Assembly (NCBI RefSeq): GCF_900110185.1
Contig: NZ_FOCT01000004.1
Coordinates: 211,685-275,684, forward strand
Source: Nitrosospira multiformis
GTDB lineage: Bacteria; Pseudomonadota; Gammaproteobacteria; Burkholderiales; Nitrosomonadaceae
DNA: 64,000 bases
Direction: 5' to 3'
In this document: positions 8,613-17,808 of the stretch, in pieces
How the letters are laid out: every line of letters starts with the position of its first letter
Numbering within the stretch: the first letter of the stretch is position 1
The notes under the pieces: model-generated
The model's input: only the letters and a program-made list of their open reading frames with translations
The model's database searches: none
What the model was told of the DNA's origin: nothing
Program-made: the position numbers and the translations under genes

Positions 8613-8990
8613 ATGTCTCCAAAAATCTTTCTCACACTGGGCGCAGTCAATGCATTTCTCTGCGTCGCTTTGGGTGCGTTCGGCGCGCACGGCCTGAAGC
8701 GGACGCTCTCCGCTGATATGCTGGCCGTATACCAGACCGGTGTGCAGTATCATTTTTATCATGCGCTCGGCCTTATCGCAGTGGGTCTCGTGCTGTTTCA
8801 GTTTCCCGCTTCCAAATGGGTGGCGTTATCCGGATGGCTAATGTTTGCCGGAATTGTTCTGTTTTCTGCCAGTCTTTATGCGCTGAGCCTCACGGGCATA
8901 CGCGGACTTGGCGCCATCACCCCATTGGGCGGCGTGGCATTCCTCACGGCGTGGGCCCTGCTTGCCTACGGCTCGTGGACAGCAAGATAA
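8613..8990 (+). CDS. DUF423 family membrane protein
   Basis: A 125-residue protein with four predicted hydrophobic segments, matching the DUF423/YgdD family. Visible signatures are GAFGAHGL near residues 21-28, the YHFYHALGLIAVG stretch around 45-57, and GIRGLGAITPLGG near 94-106. Members are inner-membrane proteins with no settled function. It stands 250 bases after xseA and 69 bases before the RNA methyltransferase gene, possibly in the same transcript as the latter. The start at ATG 8613 gives the normal family length. Confidence 0.92.
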   Translation: MSPKIFLTLGAVNAFLCVALGAFGAHGLKRTLSADMLAVYQTGVQYHFYHALGLIAVGLVLFQFPASKWVALSGWLMFAGIVLFSASLYALSLTGIRGLGAITPLGGVAFLTAWALLAYGSWTAR

Positions 8991-9059
8991 ACCCATTTCT
9001 GCGAGTAGCCGGGGATCAAGTTCCTCTGATATCGTGACCCGCCTGTATTCTGTCATCCT

Positions 9060-10259
9060 GTGACGCTTCATCATTTTTTTGCTCCCTGTCCCCGTGGCGT
9101 GGAATCCGGGCTCGTTGCCGAGTTGGAGCGTCTCGGTGCTTCTGCCATAAATCCTCAGGACGGGGGAGTGGAATTTCAGGGGGATTGGGATACGTGCTAT
9201 CGAACCAATCTGGAAAGCCGTATCGCCAGCCGCATTCTCTGGCGCGTTGCCAGCGAATCTTACGCTACCGAAATTGACGTATATAGGGTTGCGCGCCAGT
9301 TGCCCTGGCACGATTGGTTCGCGCCGGCGCTTACAATCAAGGTCAACGTGGCTGCCATCAAATGTCCGTTGCAGAGCCTGGATTTCGTTACGCTCAAGAT
9401 CAAGGATGGAGTCTGCGACAGGTTCCGCGAAGTTGTCGGCAACCGGCCAAGTGTCGATACTGCGCAACCGGACATCCGGATTCACGGCTTTCTCGATGCC
9501 CGCAGGATTTCCTTGTATCTGGATACCTCGGGTGATGCGTTATTCAAGCGTGGCCTGCGAAAGAATACCGGGGAGGCTCCGCTACGGGAAAATCTTGCTG
9601 CAGGAATTTTATCGTTGGCAGACTGGCGCCCAGGGATTCCGTTGCTTGATCCTATGTGCGGGAGCGGAACCTTTCTGCTGGAAGCGGCACAAATTGCACT
9701 GAATATACCTCCAGGGCTGGAACGAAGTTTTGCTTTCGAAAAGCTCAGGATATTTGACAAAAAACGATGGGAGCAGATCAGAAAGGCGGCAATTGCAGGG
9801 CAGAAGACGAAATCGCAGCAACCGATATTCGGCAGCGATTTGTACGGCAATGCGATTGCTGTTGCCCAGGCCAATCTATCCGCTGCCGGACTTTCTGAAG
9901 CAGTTACTCTCAAGCAGGCGAACATGCTGGAACTGTCCGCTCCGGTATCTTCCGGCTTTCTTGTCACCAACCCGCCCTACGGGGTGAGGTTGGGGGAGCA
10001 GAAACAGCTCATGGAGTTTTATCCAAAACTCGGAGACGTGCTTAAGAAGAAATTCAGCGGGTGGAACGCCTACATACTGACTGCTGATCCGCAGCTTCCC
10101 AAGCTCATACGTCTGACAGCCTCGCGTCGTATTCCGCTCTTCAACGGCGCGCTGGAGTGCCGCTTACTGGAATATAAAATTGTATCGGGCGGGATGCGCA
10201 AAACGAAAAAAACCCCCATCGGTGAGCCAGGACGGGTAACGGGAGCGGAGCATGAGTAA
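9060..10259 (+). CDS. THUMP-domain class I RNA methyltransferase (RlmL/YcbY N-half type)
   Basis: A 399-residue SAM-dependent methyltransferase with an N-terminal ferredoxin-like/THUMP RNA-binding region (about residues 1-160) and a C-terminal Rossmann methylase. The methylase carries LLDPMCGSGTFLLEAA (motif I, near 197-212) and TNPPYGVRLGE (motif IV, near 303-313), the pattern of N2-guanine RNA methylases. It matches the RlmL half of E. coli RlmKL, which modifies 23S G2445; the RlmK half is absent. The start is a GTG at 9060 with a weak ribosome site. The stop overlaps the dsbB start by eight bases. Confidence 0.9.
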   Translation: MTLHHFFAPCPRGVESGLVAELERLGASAINPQDGGVEFQGDWDTCYRTNLESRIASRILWRVASESYATEIDVYRVARQLPWHDWFAPALTIKVNVAAIKCPLQSLDFVTLKIKDGVCDRFREVVGNRPSVDTAQPDIRIHGFLDARRISLYLDTSGDALFKRGLRKNTGEAPLRENLAAGILSLADWRPGIPLLDPMCGSGTFLLEAAQIALNIPPGLERSFAFEKLRIFDKKRWEQIRKAAIAGQKTKSQQPIFGSDLYGNAIAVAQANLSAAGLSEAVTLKQANMLELSAPVSSGFLVTNPPYGVRLGEQKQLMEFYPKLGDVLKKKFSGWNAYILTADPQLPKLIRLTASRRIPLFNGALECRLLEYKIVSGGMRKTKKTPIGEPGRVTGAEHE

Positions 10260-10755
10260 CTCCATGACGCCGGTACGGGGCATATTGCTGGCGATCTTCA
10301 CGGGTTGCACGGGCCTGATCGGCTACGCGCTTTATCTGCAACTCGTGGAAAGTCTTTTGCCATGCCCGCTTTGTGTCGTGCAGCGTATGGCCTACTGGTT
10401 GACAGGCTTAACCGCGCTGGCCGGTTTTTTTCATACTCCGGGAACTACCGGTCGCCGCATCTATGCCGGTCTGATGACAGTTTTTGCGTTCACCGGCGGG
10501 CTGGTTGCCTTGCGTCAGGCCTGGCTCGTCCGCTACCCGGAGGCATTCGAATGCGGTATCAGCCCTGAAGAAGAGTTTCTGAACGCGCTGCCGTTGGCAC
10601 GATGGTGGCCCGTCATGTTCGAAGCAAATGGCGATTGCGCCGATGTCACATGGAAATTTGCTTCGCTTACTCTTCCGGATTGGTCGGCAGTTTTCTTCAT
10701 GATCCTTGCCGCGCTCTCTATTTATGTCCTGCTCATCCGCGAGAATCGGCGCTAG
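10252..10755 (+). CDS. dsbB: Disulfide bond formation protein B
   Basis: Inner-membrane oxidoreductase that reoxidises DsbA and passes electrons to ubiquinone. The 167-residue product has four membrane segments, the CPLC redox pair at residues 38-41 in the first periplasmic loop, and a second pair at Cys101 (AFECGIS) and Cys129 (NGDCADV). These are the four cysteines needed for function. The gene overlaps the upstream methyltransferase by eight bases, so the two are probably translated from one message. No dsbA lies nearby. About 200 bases without a gene follow before htpX. Confidence 0.95.
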   Translation: MSNSMTPVRGILLAIFTGCTGLIGYALYLQLVESLLPCPLCVVQRMAYWLTGLTALAGFFHTPGTTGRRIYAGLMTVFAFTGGLVALRQAWLVRYPEAFECGISPEEEFLNALPLARWWPVMFEANGDCADVTWKFASLTLPDWSAVFFMILAALSIYVLLIRENRR

Positions 10756-10957
10756 TGATACACTAACAGCCTCCTGAACTCTTCGTCCACCGTTCGCGCT
10801 GAGCCTCTTTCACAGGCTGGTTTAAGAGGGGCTGAGTCGATCAGGGCAGGACAAGAATATTGCGAGGAGCATGGTTCTACCTGCAGCGTCTCCTTGAAAA
10901 ATTGAACTCCCATCCCTATATATGATCCATCTTTGATACAAGGAAACGGAACTGTCC

Positions 10958-11839
10958 ATGAAGCGAATTTTTCTATTTGTAGTTACCAATCTGGCCATCT
11001 TGCTGGTGCTGAGCATCACGTTGCGCTTGTTGGGTGTTGATCGCATGCTTGATGAGCAGGGTGTGGGCATCAATTACAATTCACTGCTTGTCATGGCGGC
11101 AGTGATCGGTTTTGGCGGTTCGCTGATTTCGCTTGCCATGTCCAAGTGGACTGCGAAACGCATGACGGGTGCCGTCGTGATTGAGCAGCCTTCCGATCCG
11201 ACCGAGCGCTGGCTGGTGGAAACTGTCCGGCGCCAGGCTGAGCGCGTTGGCATCGGTATGCCGGAAGTGGCAATCTACGATGCACCGGACATGAATGCCT
11301 TTGCTACCGGCATGAACCGCAACGAGGCATTGGTGGCGGTAAGTACCGGCTTGCTTCAGGCCATGACAAAAGATGAAATCGAGGGAGTGCTGGCACATGA
11401 AATAAGTCATGTTGCCAACGGCGATATGGTGACGCTTGCGCTGATTCAGGGTGTCGTCAATACCTTCGTGATTTTTTTATCAAGAGTCATCGGCCATTTC
11501 GTGGATAGGGTCGTATTCAAAACCGAGCGGGAGTACGGTCCCGCCTTCATGGTTACCACGCTGATCGCTCAAATGGTACTTGGGATATTGGCTAGCATCA
11601 TTGTAATGTGGTTCAGTCGCCAGCGCGAATTTCGTGCGGACGCGGGTGGAGCGCAGCTGGCCGGACGCAACAAAATGATCGCAGCGCTTGAACGCCTGCA
11701 ACGCCGGCATGAGCCCTCCCAGTTGCCAGAGCGATTGGAGGCATTCGGTATTTCCGGAGGAGAAGGGGGTCTCAGAACCCTGTTCATGTCTCATCCGCCC
11801 CTTGAAGTGCGTATTGCAGCGCTTCGCGCGATGACCTGA
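10958..11839 (+). CDS. htpX: Membrane zinc metalloprotease HtpX
   Basis: M48-family zinc protease of the inner membrane that takes part in quality control of membrane proteins. The 293-residue product has two N-terminal membrane segments, the zinc motif HEISH at residues 147-151, two further hydrophobic segments around 165-175 and 195-215, and the third ligand region [13 protein letters not shown]. Length and layout match E. coli HtpX (293). A near-perfect hairpin terminator follows. Stress control is common for this family, but no heat-shock promoter was recognised in the preceding 200 bases. Confidence 0.97.
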   Translation: MKRIFLFVVTNLAILLVLSITLRLLGVDRMLDEQGVGINYNSLLVMAAVIGFGGSLISLAMSKWTAKRMTGAVVIEQPSDPTERWLVETVRRQAERVGIGMPEVAIYDAPDMNAFATGMNRNEALVAVSTGLLQAMTKDEIEGVLAHEISHVANGDMVTLALIQGVVNTFVIFLSRVIGHFVDRVVFKTEREYGPAFMVTTLIAQMVLGILASIIVMWFSRQREFRADAGGAQLAGRNKMIAALERLQRRHEPSQLPERLEAFGISGGEGGLRTLFMSHPPLEVRIAALRAMT

Positions 11840-11852
11840 TCAACCATGAAAT

Positions 11853-11890
11853 AAAAAGGGCGGAAGCATAGAAACGCTTCCGCCCTTTTT
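11853..11890. terminator. Bidirectional terminator between htpX and mlaA
   Basis: A 15-base perfect stem (11853-11867 with 11876-11890), an 8-base loop, A5 on the left and T5 on the right. It can therefore end transcription from htpX on the plus strand and from mlaA on the minus strand. These two genes converge on it. Confidence 0.93.
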
Positions 11891-11954
11891 GCACCCCGTC
11901 AGAAGTGACGGGGCAGGTTCGACAGGCTTTTACTTTCTTGTTCCTTGCTGCAGT

Positions 11955-12827
11955 TCAAATTTCTTCCTCATCCTCCGTATCCTTCGGGGGATTCCCGTCA
12001 TACACCAGATTTTGACGTCTCTGGAGATAGGCATCCCGGATAAACTCATATTTGTCGAGGGAAGCTTCTTCCAGAGTTTTTTCGGATTTGAGCAGTTCGG
12101 CGCGGGCATCTGTAACCTTGGTGGAGCCCACTATCGGACCTATAAAGGGTGCCACGAAAAAGCTGCCCACAAATATAGGGTCGGTCACGGTGTCAATGAC
12201 GCGTCCGCCCGCATCCCGGGTGGAGCTGGGTCCGAGGAAGGGCAACACGACATACGGTCCGCTTGCGACCCCATAATGACCCAGAGTCTGCCCGAAATCC
12301 TCATTATGCTTTTCCAGACCAATGCCGCTTGCCAGATCCACGATTCCGGCGAGACCAAGCGTGCTGTTCACTACGAACCGGGTGCTGCTGGTGAGCGCGT
12401 TACTGAATTTGAGCTGCAAAAGATTATTCAGCGTGATCGGTATGTCGCCGAGATTGGCAAAAACATTTCCTACTGCCGTTTCAAGGGGGTCCGGCATTAT
12501 CCATCTGTATCCCCTTGCAACCGGCCTCATGACGTAGTCATCAACTGATTCATTGAATGAAAATATCTTGCGATTGACGGGTTCCCATGGGTCTTTTTTA
12601 CTGTAGGCCGGGTAAGTGGCAGGCGGAGCCGCATTTTTGAATACAGGTCCCTCAATCGCTTCTGTTTGCGTGTTGTCATCAACAGAAGCGGTTTTGGCGG
12701 TCGAAGCGTTCTTCTCTGCGGGAGCGCTTCCATCAGCCGCAGTGTCCTTGGCCATGGCCCCACCGTTAAGGAGAGCTCCAAGAAGTAACGGCAATAATAG
12801 AGGAGAAGGTTTGACAGAGCGTGCCAT
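11955..12827 (-). CDS. mlaA: MlaA/VacJ family outer-membrane phospholipid transport protein
   Basis: Outer-membrane component of the Mla system that removes misplaced phospholipids from the outer leaflet. The core is recognisable: DPWEPVNRKIFSFNESVDDY, then FVVNSTLGLAGIVDLAS and LGHYGVASGPYVVLPFLGPS. I start at the ATG at 12827, giving 290 residues with a classical signal peptide (MARSVKPSP, a Leu-rich core, then AMA). The frame stays open to an ATG at 12917, but that would add 30 residues ahead of the signal. Unlike E. coli MlaA there is no lipobox Cys, so it may not be lipidated. mlaB-F are not adjacent. Confidence 0.9.
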   Translation of the reverse strand: MARSVKPSPLLLPLLLGALLNGGAMAKDTAADGSAPAEKNASTAKTASVDDNTQTEAIEGPVFKNAAPPATYPAYSKKDPWEPVNRKIFSFNESVDDYVMRPVARGYRWIMPDPLETAVGNVFANLGDIPITLNNLLQLKFSNALTSSTRFVVNSTLGLAGIVDLASGIGLEKHNEDFGQTLGHYGVASGPYVVLPFLGPSSTRDAGGRVIDTVTDPIFVGSFFVAPFIGPIVGSTKVTDARAELLKSEKTLEEASLDKYEFIRDAYLQRRQNLVYDGNPPKDTEDEEEI

Positions 12828-12997
12828 AGTCAAGGTAAATCCTGAAGTTGACAGGGAATATTTTTTCGCCATTATATGGCTAATTTCAAGCAAGAAAACA
12901 CTTTTTTTCTCGCTCAATCCTGAGGCTTTTTCTGGTATGTTTGTCCTGCTTCATCTGCTTTACGACGCAATTTTCACGATCTTAACGTCCTCTCTCC

Positions 12998-13027
12998 TAT
13001 CCCTCTTCCACAGGTGAGAGAGGGATA
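12998..13027. repeat. CT/GA-rich inverted repeat
   Basis: TATCCCTCT (12998-13006) pairs perfectly with AGAGGGATA (13019-13027) around a 12-base spacer. It has no T-run, so it is not a clear terminator. It resembles the dispersed CCCTCTCCC-type palindromes found between genes in many proteobacteria. Confidence 0.55.
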
Positions 13028-13201
13028 TTGAGGTCCGGTAATCCCACCTTTTGCTGTCTATCCAGCAGTCTTTTGCACACGAAGATGGAAATGAAGAGCA
13101 ATTTAGAGCTTCCTGCAAACATGGCCTTCGGTAATCCTTATGCAAGAACGGTAAACGTTGGCGAGTCTGAAATTATTCGATACTCGTACCGTGAGCTCCA
13201 G

Positions 13202-13252
13202 ATCACTCTTTCTTCCCTGTGTGCGAGAGGAGCGGGAGGGGGAGAGAGTGAT
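13202..13252. repeat. Second CT/GA-rich inverted repeat, downstream of murJ
   Basis: ATCACTCT (13202-13209) pairs with AGAGTGAT (13245-13252). The inner arms are imperfectly complementary (pyrimidine-rich left, purine-rich right). It lies 30 bases after the murJ stop on the minus strand and could stabilise or end that transcript, though no T-run is present. It looks related in style to the palindrome at 12998-13027. Confidence 0.5.
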
Positions 13253-13282
13253 AACGCTACCAAAAGCGCGCTGTACGCTATT

Positions 13283-14818
13283 CTATGCAGCGCGCCGCGA
13301 GAAATCCTTAAGGCGGAAACCGAGCAGCCATAAGGTGACAAAGTAGCTTGCCGCGCCGATTATGACGACTCCTGCCAACCGTACCCCTCGCACCATCGCC
13401 GTATCCGTCAACCACGAAACATCGCTGCCTGAAGCAAACCATAATATGGTTCCCATCATCGCCAGGGCTGCCGATATTTTTGTCATAAAAATGCCCCATC
13501 CCGGCTGAGGCTGATAAATCTGGTGACGCCGTAATTTGTAATAGAGCATGCCCGCATTGATACAGGCGCCTAATCCAATGGCAAGCGCCAGCCCGGCGTG
13601 CTGCAGCGGTATGATGAAGGCAAGATTCATTAACTGGGTCGCGACAAGCGTGATAAGGGCTATTTTTACCGGTGTCTTGATGTTCTGCCTTGCGTAGAAA
13701 CCAGGGGCCAGCACTTTCACCAGAATCAGCCCCAGGAGACCCACGCTGTACGCGATGAGGGCATTGCGTGTCATCCAGACATCGTTGGTCGAGAATTCGC
13801 CGTGATGAAACAGTGTCGTGATAAGCGGTGTGGCAAGCAGCGCCAGCGCCAGCGCCGCGGGCAGCGTCAGCAGCATGGTCAGGCGCAAACCCCAGTCAAG
13901 CAGCCGGGAATATTCATCCGTGCTGTTGTCGGCATAGTGTCGCGACAAAGACGGCAGCAGGACCGTCCCGAGTGCAACACCCAGCAGACCGGCGGGAAAC
14001 TCCATTAGCCGATCCGCATAATAAAGCCAGGAAACGCTGCCTGTGACAAGAAAGGAAGCAAATATCGTGTTGATCAGCAGACTGATCTGGCCGATGGACA
14101 TGCCGAAAACAGCCGGTCCCATTTGCTTGAGAACGCGCCAGGCGCCGTTGTCGCGGGATTTCAGGCGCGGGCGCGGCATCAATTTGAGGCGCATGAGGAA
14201 CGGTACCTGGAAGGCAAGCTGGAGCACTCCCCCGATGAATACCGCCCACGCGAGCGCCAGCACTGGCGGGTCCATGAGTGGCGTAAGCCATAGCGAACAG
14301 CCGATAAACGACAGGTTGAGCAGGGCCGGAGTCAGCGCAGGCACCGAAAATCTGCTCCAGGTGTTGAGTATGCCGCCAGCCAGCGACACGAGCGAGATGA
14401 ACAGGATGTAGGGAAACGTGATCTGCAGCAGTTCCACCGTAAGCTCGAATTTCCCGGGACTTGCCGTGAATCCTGGCGCACTTACATAGATGACCAGCGG
14501 TGCGGCAATAACGCCTGCCAGCGTGACCGCAAATAGCGTGATGAACAGCAGTGTTGCGACATGACTTACCAGCTCGCGTGTATCTTCGGCTGTCCGGCGA
14601 TTCTTGTATTCGGCAAGTATGGGCACGAATGCCTGCGAAAACGCGCCTTCGGCGAACAGCCGGCGCAACAGGTTGGGGATACGGAATGCCACAAAAAAAG
14701 CATCGGTTTCGACGCCTGCACCAAAAATGCGGGCAATGATGACATCCCGCGCGAATCCCAGAATGCGGGATATGAACGTCATCCCGCTGACGGTGACAAG
14801 GGCTTTGAGCAGATTCAT
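13283..14818 (-). CDS. murJ: Lipid II flippase MurJ (MviN)
   Basis: Inner-membrane MOP-family transporter that flips the peptidoglycan precursor lipid II to the periplasm; essential in most bacteria. The 511-residue protein shows about 14 hydrophobic segments. The start [21 protein letters not shown], then [14 protein letters not shown], and the motif [20 protein letters not shown] (residues 46-65), are diagnostic for MurJ. It is divergent from rpsT, a common pairing in Beta- and Gammaproteobacteria, with 213 bases between them. Confidence 0.97.
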   Translation of the reverse strand: MNLLKALVTVSGMTFISRILGFARDVIIARIFGAGVETDAFFVAFRIPNLLRRLFAEGAFSQAFVPILAEYKNRRTAEDTRELVSHVATLLFITLFAVTLAGVIAAPLVIYVSAPGFTASPGKFELTVELLQITFPYILFISLVSLAGGILNTWSRFSVPALTPALLNLSFIGCSLWLTPLMDPPVLALAWAVFIGGVLQLAFQVPFLMRLKLMPRPRLKSRDNGAWRVLKQMGPAVFGMSIGQISLLINTIFASFLVTGSVSWLYYADRLMEFPAGLLGVALGTVLLPSLSRHYADNSTDEYSRLLDWGLRLTMLLTLPAALALALLATPLITTLFHHGEFSTNDVWMTRNALIAYSVGLLGLILVKVLAPGFYARQNIKTPVKIALITLVATQLMNLAFIIPLQHAGLALAIGLGACINAGMLYYKLRRHQIYQPQPGWGIFMTKISAALAMMGTILWFASGSDVSWLTDTAMVRGVRLAGVVIIGAASYFVTLWLLGFRLKDFSRRAA

Positions 14819-15031
14819 GGATGCGTATGTTAACTGAATACTTGAGGTTTAGGGCCGCTTCACCATAAGTCGTTCTTCACTGTCGTTCTCCGACGGGTGC
14901 AAATCAGTACAAATGCTGCAATGGTTAGCAACAACAGATAGAACAGGTAGAGTTGTCAGTTTTCTTGCAATCAGGCGTAAACACCCGTATCATTCAAAAA
15001 TTTTCCGTAAAGGGTAATCCGAGGAATTTTC

Positions 15032-15295
15032 ATGGCCAACAGCGCACAAGCAAGAAAACGTGCTAGACAGAATATCAGTCATCGTAACCGCAACATGAGT
15101 CTGCGCTCCGAGTTGCGCACAGCGATCAAGCATGTAAGAAAGGCGATCGGATCGGCCGACAAAAATACTGCCCAGGCCGCATATCAGGCGTCTGTCGGTA
15201 CCATAGATTCGATTGCGGACAAGGGAATCATTCACAAGAACAAAGCAGCCCGTCATAAAAGCCGTCTCTCGGCAGCCATCAAGGCGATGGCCTGA
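15032..15295 (+). CDS. rpsT: 30S ribosomal protein S20
   Basis: An 87-residue, very basic primary-binding protein of the small ribosomal subunit that contacts 16S rRNA. The start [13 protein letters not shown] and the later [13 protein letters not shown] motif identify S20. Upstream, GAGGAATTTTC precedes the ATG with good spacing. A strong terminator follows directly, so rpsT is probably a single-gene transcript, as in E. coli. It is divergent from murJ. Confidence 0.98.
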   Translation: MANSAQARKRARQNISHRNRNMSLRSELRTAIKHVRKAIGSADKNTAQAAYQASVGTIDSIADKGIIHKNKAARHKSRLSAAIKAMA

Positions 15296-15311
15296 TCGTT
15301 CAGATCTCAGC

Positions 15312-15343
15312 AAAAAAAGCCCGGGAATCACCCGGGCTTTTTT
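15312..15343 (+). terminator. Rho-independent terminator after rpsT
   Basis: Stem GCCCGGG (15319-15325) with CCCGGGC (15331-15337), a 5-base loop, a T6 tail and an A7 run on the left arm. It is 17 bases after the rpsT stop and symmetrical enough to work in both directions. Confidence 0.93.
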
Positions 15344-15475
15344 GTTGGCGCTCCTTTGTCAATGGTTTGGCATAAACCCGATCCGTGACATGGATACGCA
15401 AAAGTCTCCGGCTTGAGCAGGAAAGGATCGGTTTCGGTTGGGTGGGGTTCGCATTGGCGTTGGCATTAACGGCGC

Positions 15476-16309
15476 TTACGTGGATTCCGCGGAATTATGT
15501 ATCGGAAGCGAGGGTGCCTCTTCTGGTCCTTCGGTATCAGAAGCTTTCGCCCTCCGGTTCCCGGTCACCTCTGTCAGCGTCGATATCAGGTCCATCGGCA
15601 CTGGAAAAATAACCGTATTGGATTTATCGCCCGCAATTGTCGTGAGTGTCTGGAGATAGCGCAGTTGCATGGCACCGGCCTGCCGCGACAGCGTTTCTGC
15701 TGCCTGCATGAGTTGCTCGGATGCCTGCAGCTCACCCTCGGCGTGAATTACCTTGGCGCGGCGCTCGCGTTCCGCCTCCGCCTGCCGGGCGATAGCCCGT
15801 ATCATGGACTCGTCAATGTCTACATGCTTGATCTCGACATTCGAGACCTTGATGCCCCAGGCATCGGTTTGAATGTCCAGTACTTTCTGGATGTCCATGT
15901 TGAGTTTCTCGCGTTCCGCCAGCATTTCATCGAGTTCGTGCTTGCCCAGCACCGAGCGTAGGGTGGTTTGTGCGAACTGACTCGTGGCGGCAAGAAAGTT
16001 CTCCACCTGGATAATGGATTTCTGGGGGTCGACCACACGAAAATATACCACCGCACTGACTTTCACAGAAACGTTGTCGCGGGAAATGACGTCCTGGCTG
16101 GGTACATCCATCACCACGGTACGCAGGTCAACTTTCACCATTTTCTGGATACCGGGAATGATGATGATCAGGCCGGGGCCTTTTACCTTGTAAAAGCGGC
16201 CGAGCAGGAACACGACGCCGCGTTCATATTCACGCAAAATCCGGAATATCGAGAATAGCGCGAGGATAAGAATGAGGGCGAGCGTGCCGAATACCGAATT
16301 GGCGAGCAT
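15476..16309 (-). CDS. Slipin / SPFH-domain membrane protein
   Basis: Stomatin-like SPFH protein of about 277 residues. An N-terminal hydrophobic anchor ([19 protein letters not shown]) is followed by the band-7 domain with [25 protein letters not shown] and the [17 protein letters not shown] coiled-coil segment. Slipins form membrane-associated oligomers and act with NfeD proteases. I start at ATG 16309, preceded by AGGAGA at a 6-base spacing, rather than at 16339, which would lie inside nfeD. The gene begins 13 bases after the nfeD stop, so the pair is an operon. Confidence 0.93.
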   Translation of the reverse strand: MLANSVFGTLALILILALFSIFRILREYERGVVFLLGRFYKVKGPGLIIIIPGIQKMVKVDLRTVVMDVPSQDVISRDNVSVKVSAVVYFRVVDPQKSIIQVENFLAATSQFAQTTLRSVLGKHELDEMLAEREKLNMDIQKVLDIQTDAWGIKVSNVEIKHVDIDESMIRAIARQAEAERERRAKVIHAEGELQASEQLMQAAETLSRQAGAMQLRYLQTLTTIAGDKSNTVIFPVPMDLISTLTEVTGNRRAKASDTEGPEEAPSLPIHNSAEST

Positions 16310-16322
16310 AAATGTCTCCTGG

Positions 16323-17693
16323 TTATTTCTCTGCTGCAATCACGTGCAAGACGAGGCCGTCGATTCCTGTTACACGTACTTTCTGGCCCCGGGTCAGCGG
16401 TTGGGTGGAATGCACGGCCCATAACTCACCGCGAATACGGGCCATGCCGTCGCCGGAAGTATCTTCCAGCATTTCTCCCACTGCCCCGACCAGATGCTCC
16501 TGGCCGCTGACTACTGGCTTCCGGCGCGATTTGAGCGCCATTCCGATTACCGAAATCAGGAACAGTGCGCTGGCGAAGGCTACTCCGCCGACGATCTGCC
16601 AAGGGATACCGAAATCGGGCGCATCGCTGTCAATCAGCATCAGTGAACCAACGACGAAAGCAATAATTCCACCGATACCGAGAGCGCCGAAGCTGGGCAA
16701 AAACACTTCGGCCACCATGAACCCGATACCGAGCAGGATCAAGGCAAGCCCAGCATAACTCACCGGCAGTAATTGGAATGCATACATGGCGATAAGCAGA
16801 CAGATAGCGCCTGCGACGCCGGGTAGCACAAAGCCGGGATTGGCAAACTCGAAGAACAACCCATAAATGCCGATAAGCATCAGGACATAGGCGACGCTTG
16901 GATTGGTGATGATGGCAAGCAGCCGCGTGCGCCAGTCGGGTTCCACGACTTCCACAGTGGTGGAGCTGGTATCAAGTGTGCGCTCCTGGCCCAATACGTT
17001 CACTTGTCTGCCATTGAGTTGCTTTAACAGGTCCGCGACGTCGGTAGCGACATAATCGATGACTTTGAGATTCAGCGCTTCAGCGGCCGACAGGCTGACT
17101 GCTTCGCGGACGGCTCTTTCCGCCCATTCCACATTACGCCCGCGCATCTGCGCCAAGCCGCGTATATATGCGGCGGCGTCATGGACTATTTTGCGGGCCA
17201 TTTCGTCCTTTACGGGGAGTTTGTCCTCTTTCTCCGAATTTTGCTCGCGATTCTCGCCTGATTTCGGTTTGGCCTTGGGTTCAGGCTCTGATCCCGGCAG
17301 GCTGCCAATTTCTATTGGCGTTGCGGCGCCCAGGTTGGTGCCCGGCGCCATGGCGGCGATATGGCTGGCATACAGGATATAAGTGCCGGCACTGGCTGCC
17401 CGAGCCCCACTCGGTGCCACGAAAGTTGCCACTGGTACGGGCGACGCCAGGATACCGCGTATGATCTGGCGCATGGAAGTATCGAGGCCACCGGGCGTGT
17501 CCAACTGTAACACCGCAAGCAGCGCGTTTTCGTTCACTGCGCGTTCCAGGCCTCGCTGTATGAAATCGGCGCTGGCCGGAGCAATAGGACCATCGATTTT
17601 CAACACGACGACCGGGGCAGCCAGAACGACTGGCGGCAACAGAAGCGGTATCGCCAGGATACCGGCATAAAGAATCCGGATGAGCAGTTTCAT
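16323..17693 (-). CDS. nfeD: NfeD-type membrane-bound serine protease
   Basis: Long-form NfeD protein of 456 residues. A signal peptide (about 1-25, ending VVLAAP) precedes a periplasmic ClpP-like Ser/Lys protease domain with [15 protein letters not shown] and the nucleophile in [11 protein letters not shown] near residues 98-108. A hydrophilic, charged insert lies around 138-160. Then come several membrane segments and a C-terminal OB-fold ([20 protein letters not shown]). It partners with the slipin encoded next; the archaeal homologue cleaves stomatin. The start at 17693 gives a clean signal peptide. Confidence 0.94.
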   Translation of the reverse strand: MKLLIRILYAGILAIPLLLPPVVLAAPVVVLKIDGPIAPASADFIQRGLERAVNENALLAVLQLDTPGGLDTSMRQIIRGILASPVPVATFVAPSGARAASAGTYILYASHIAAMAPGTNLGAATPIEIGSLPGSEPEPKAKPKSGENREQNSEKEDKLPVKDEMARKIVHDAAAYIRGLAQMRGRNVEWAERAVREAVSLSAAEALNLKVIDYVATDVADLLKQLNGRQVNVLGQERTLDTSSTTVEVVEPDWRTRLLAIITNPSVAYVLMLIGIYGLFFEFANPGFVLPGVAGAICLLIAMYAFQLLPVSYAGLALILLGIGFMVAEVFLPSFGALGIGGIIAFVVGSLMLIDSDAPDFGIPWQIVGGVAFASALFLISVIGMALKSRRKPVVSGQEHLVGAVGEMLEDTSGDGMARIRGELWAVHSTQPLTRGQKVRVTGIDGLVLHVIAAEK

Positions 17694-17808
17694 TTATTCA
17701 ATATAGACCGTTTCACCCGTTACAAATTCGCCAAAAAAGCTTGCAGATGCTTGCAATGCCCTTTGTTTTGGCGCATAAAGCGACTTCCATATTAAAAGCA
17801 TTTATTTC

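Larger units (their letters stand above)
12828..13282. other. Intergenic region between mlaA and murJ with two CT/GA-rich palindromes
   Basis: This 455-base stretch lies upstream of mlaA and downstream of murJ, both on the minus strand. It should hold the mlaA promoter. Two pyrimidine/purine inverted repeats occur at 12998-13027 and 13202-13252 (listed separately). No open frame in it resembles a known protein. A TTGACA at 12848-12853 points the wrong way for mlaA and has a poor -10. Confidence 0.5.

Noticed and set aside
11889..12548. 219-codon plus-strand open frame
   Set aside because: It is antisense to mlaA and begins just after a terminator; the mlaA motifs are unambiguous.
12848..12876. 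TTGACA with a possible -10 on the plus strand
   Set aside because: It points away from mlaA towards the 3' end of murJ, and the -10 (ATTATA at a 17-base spacing) is a poor match.
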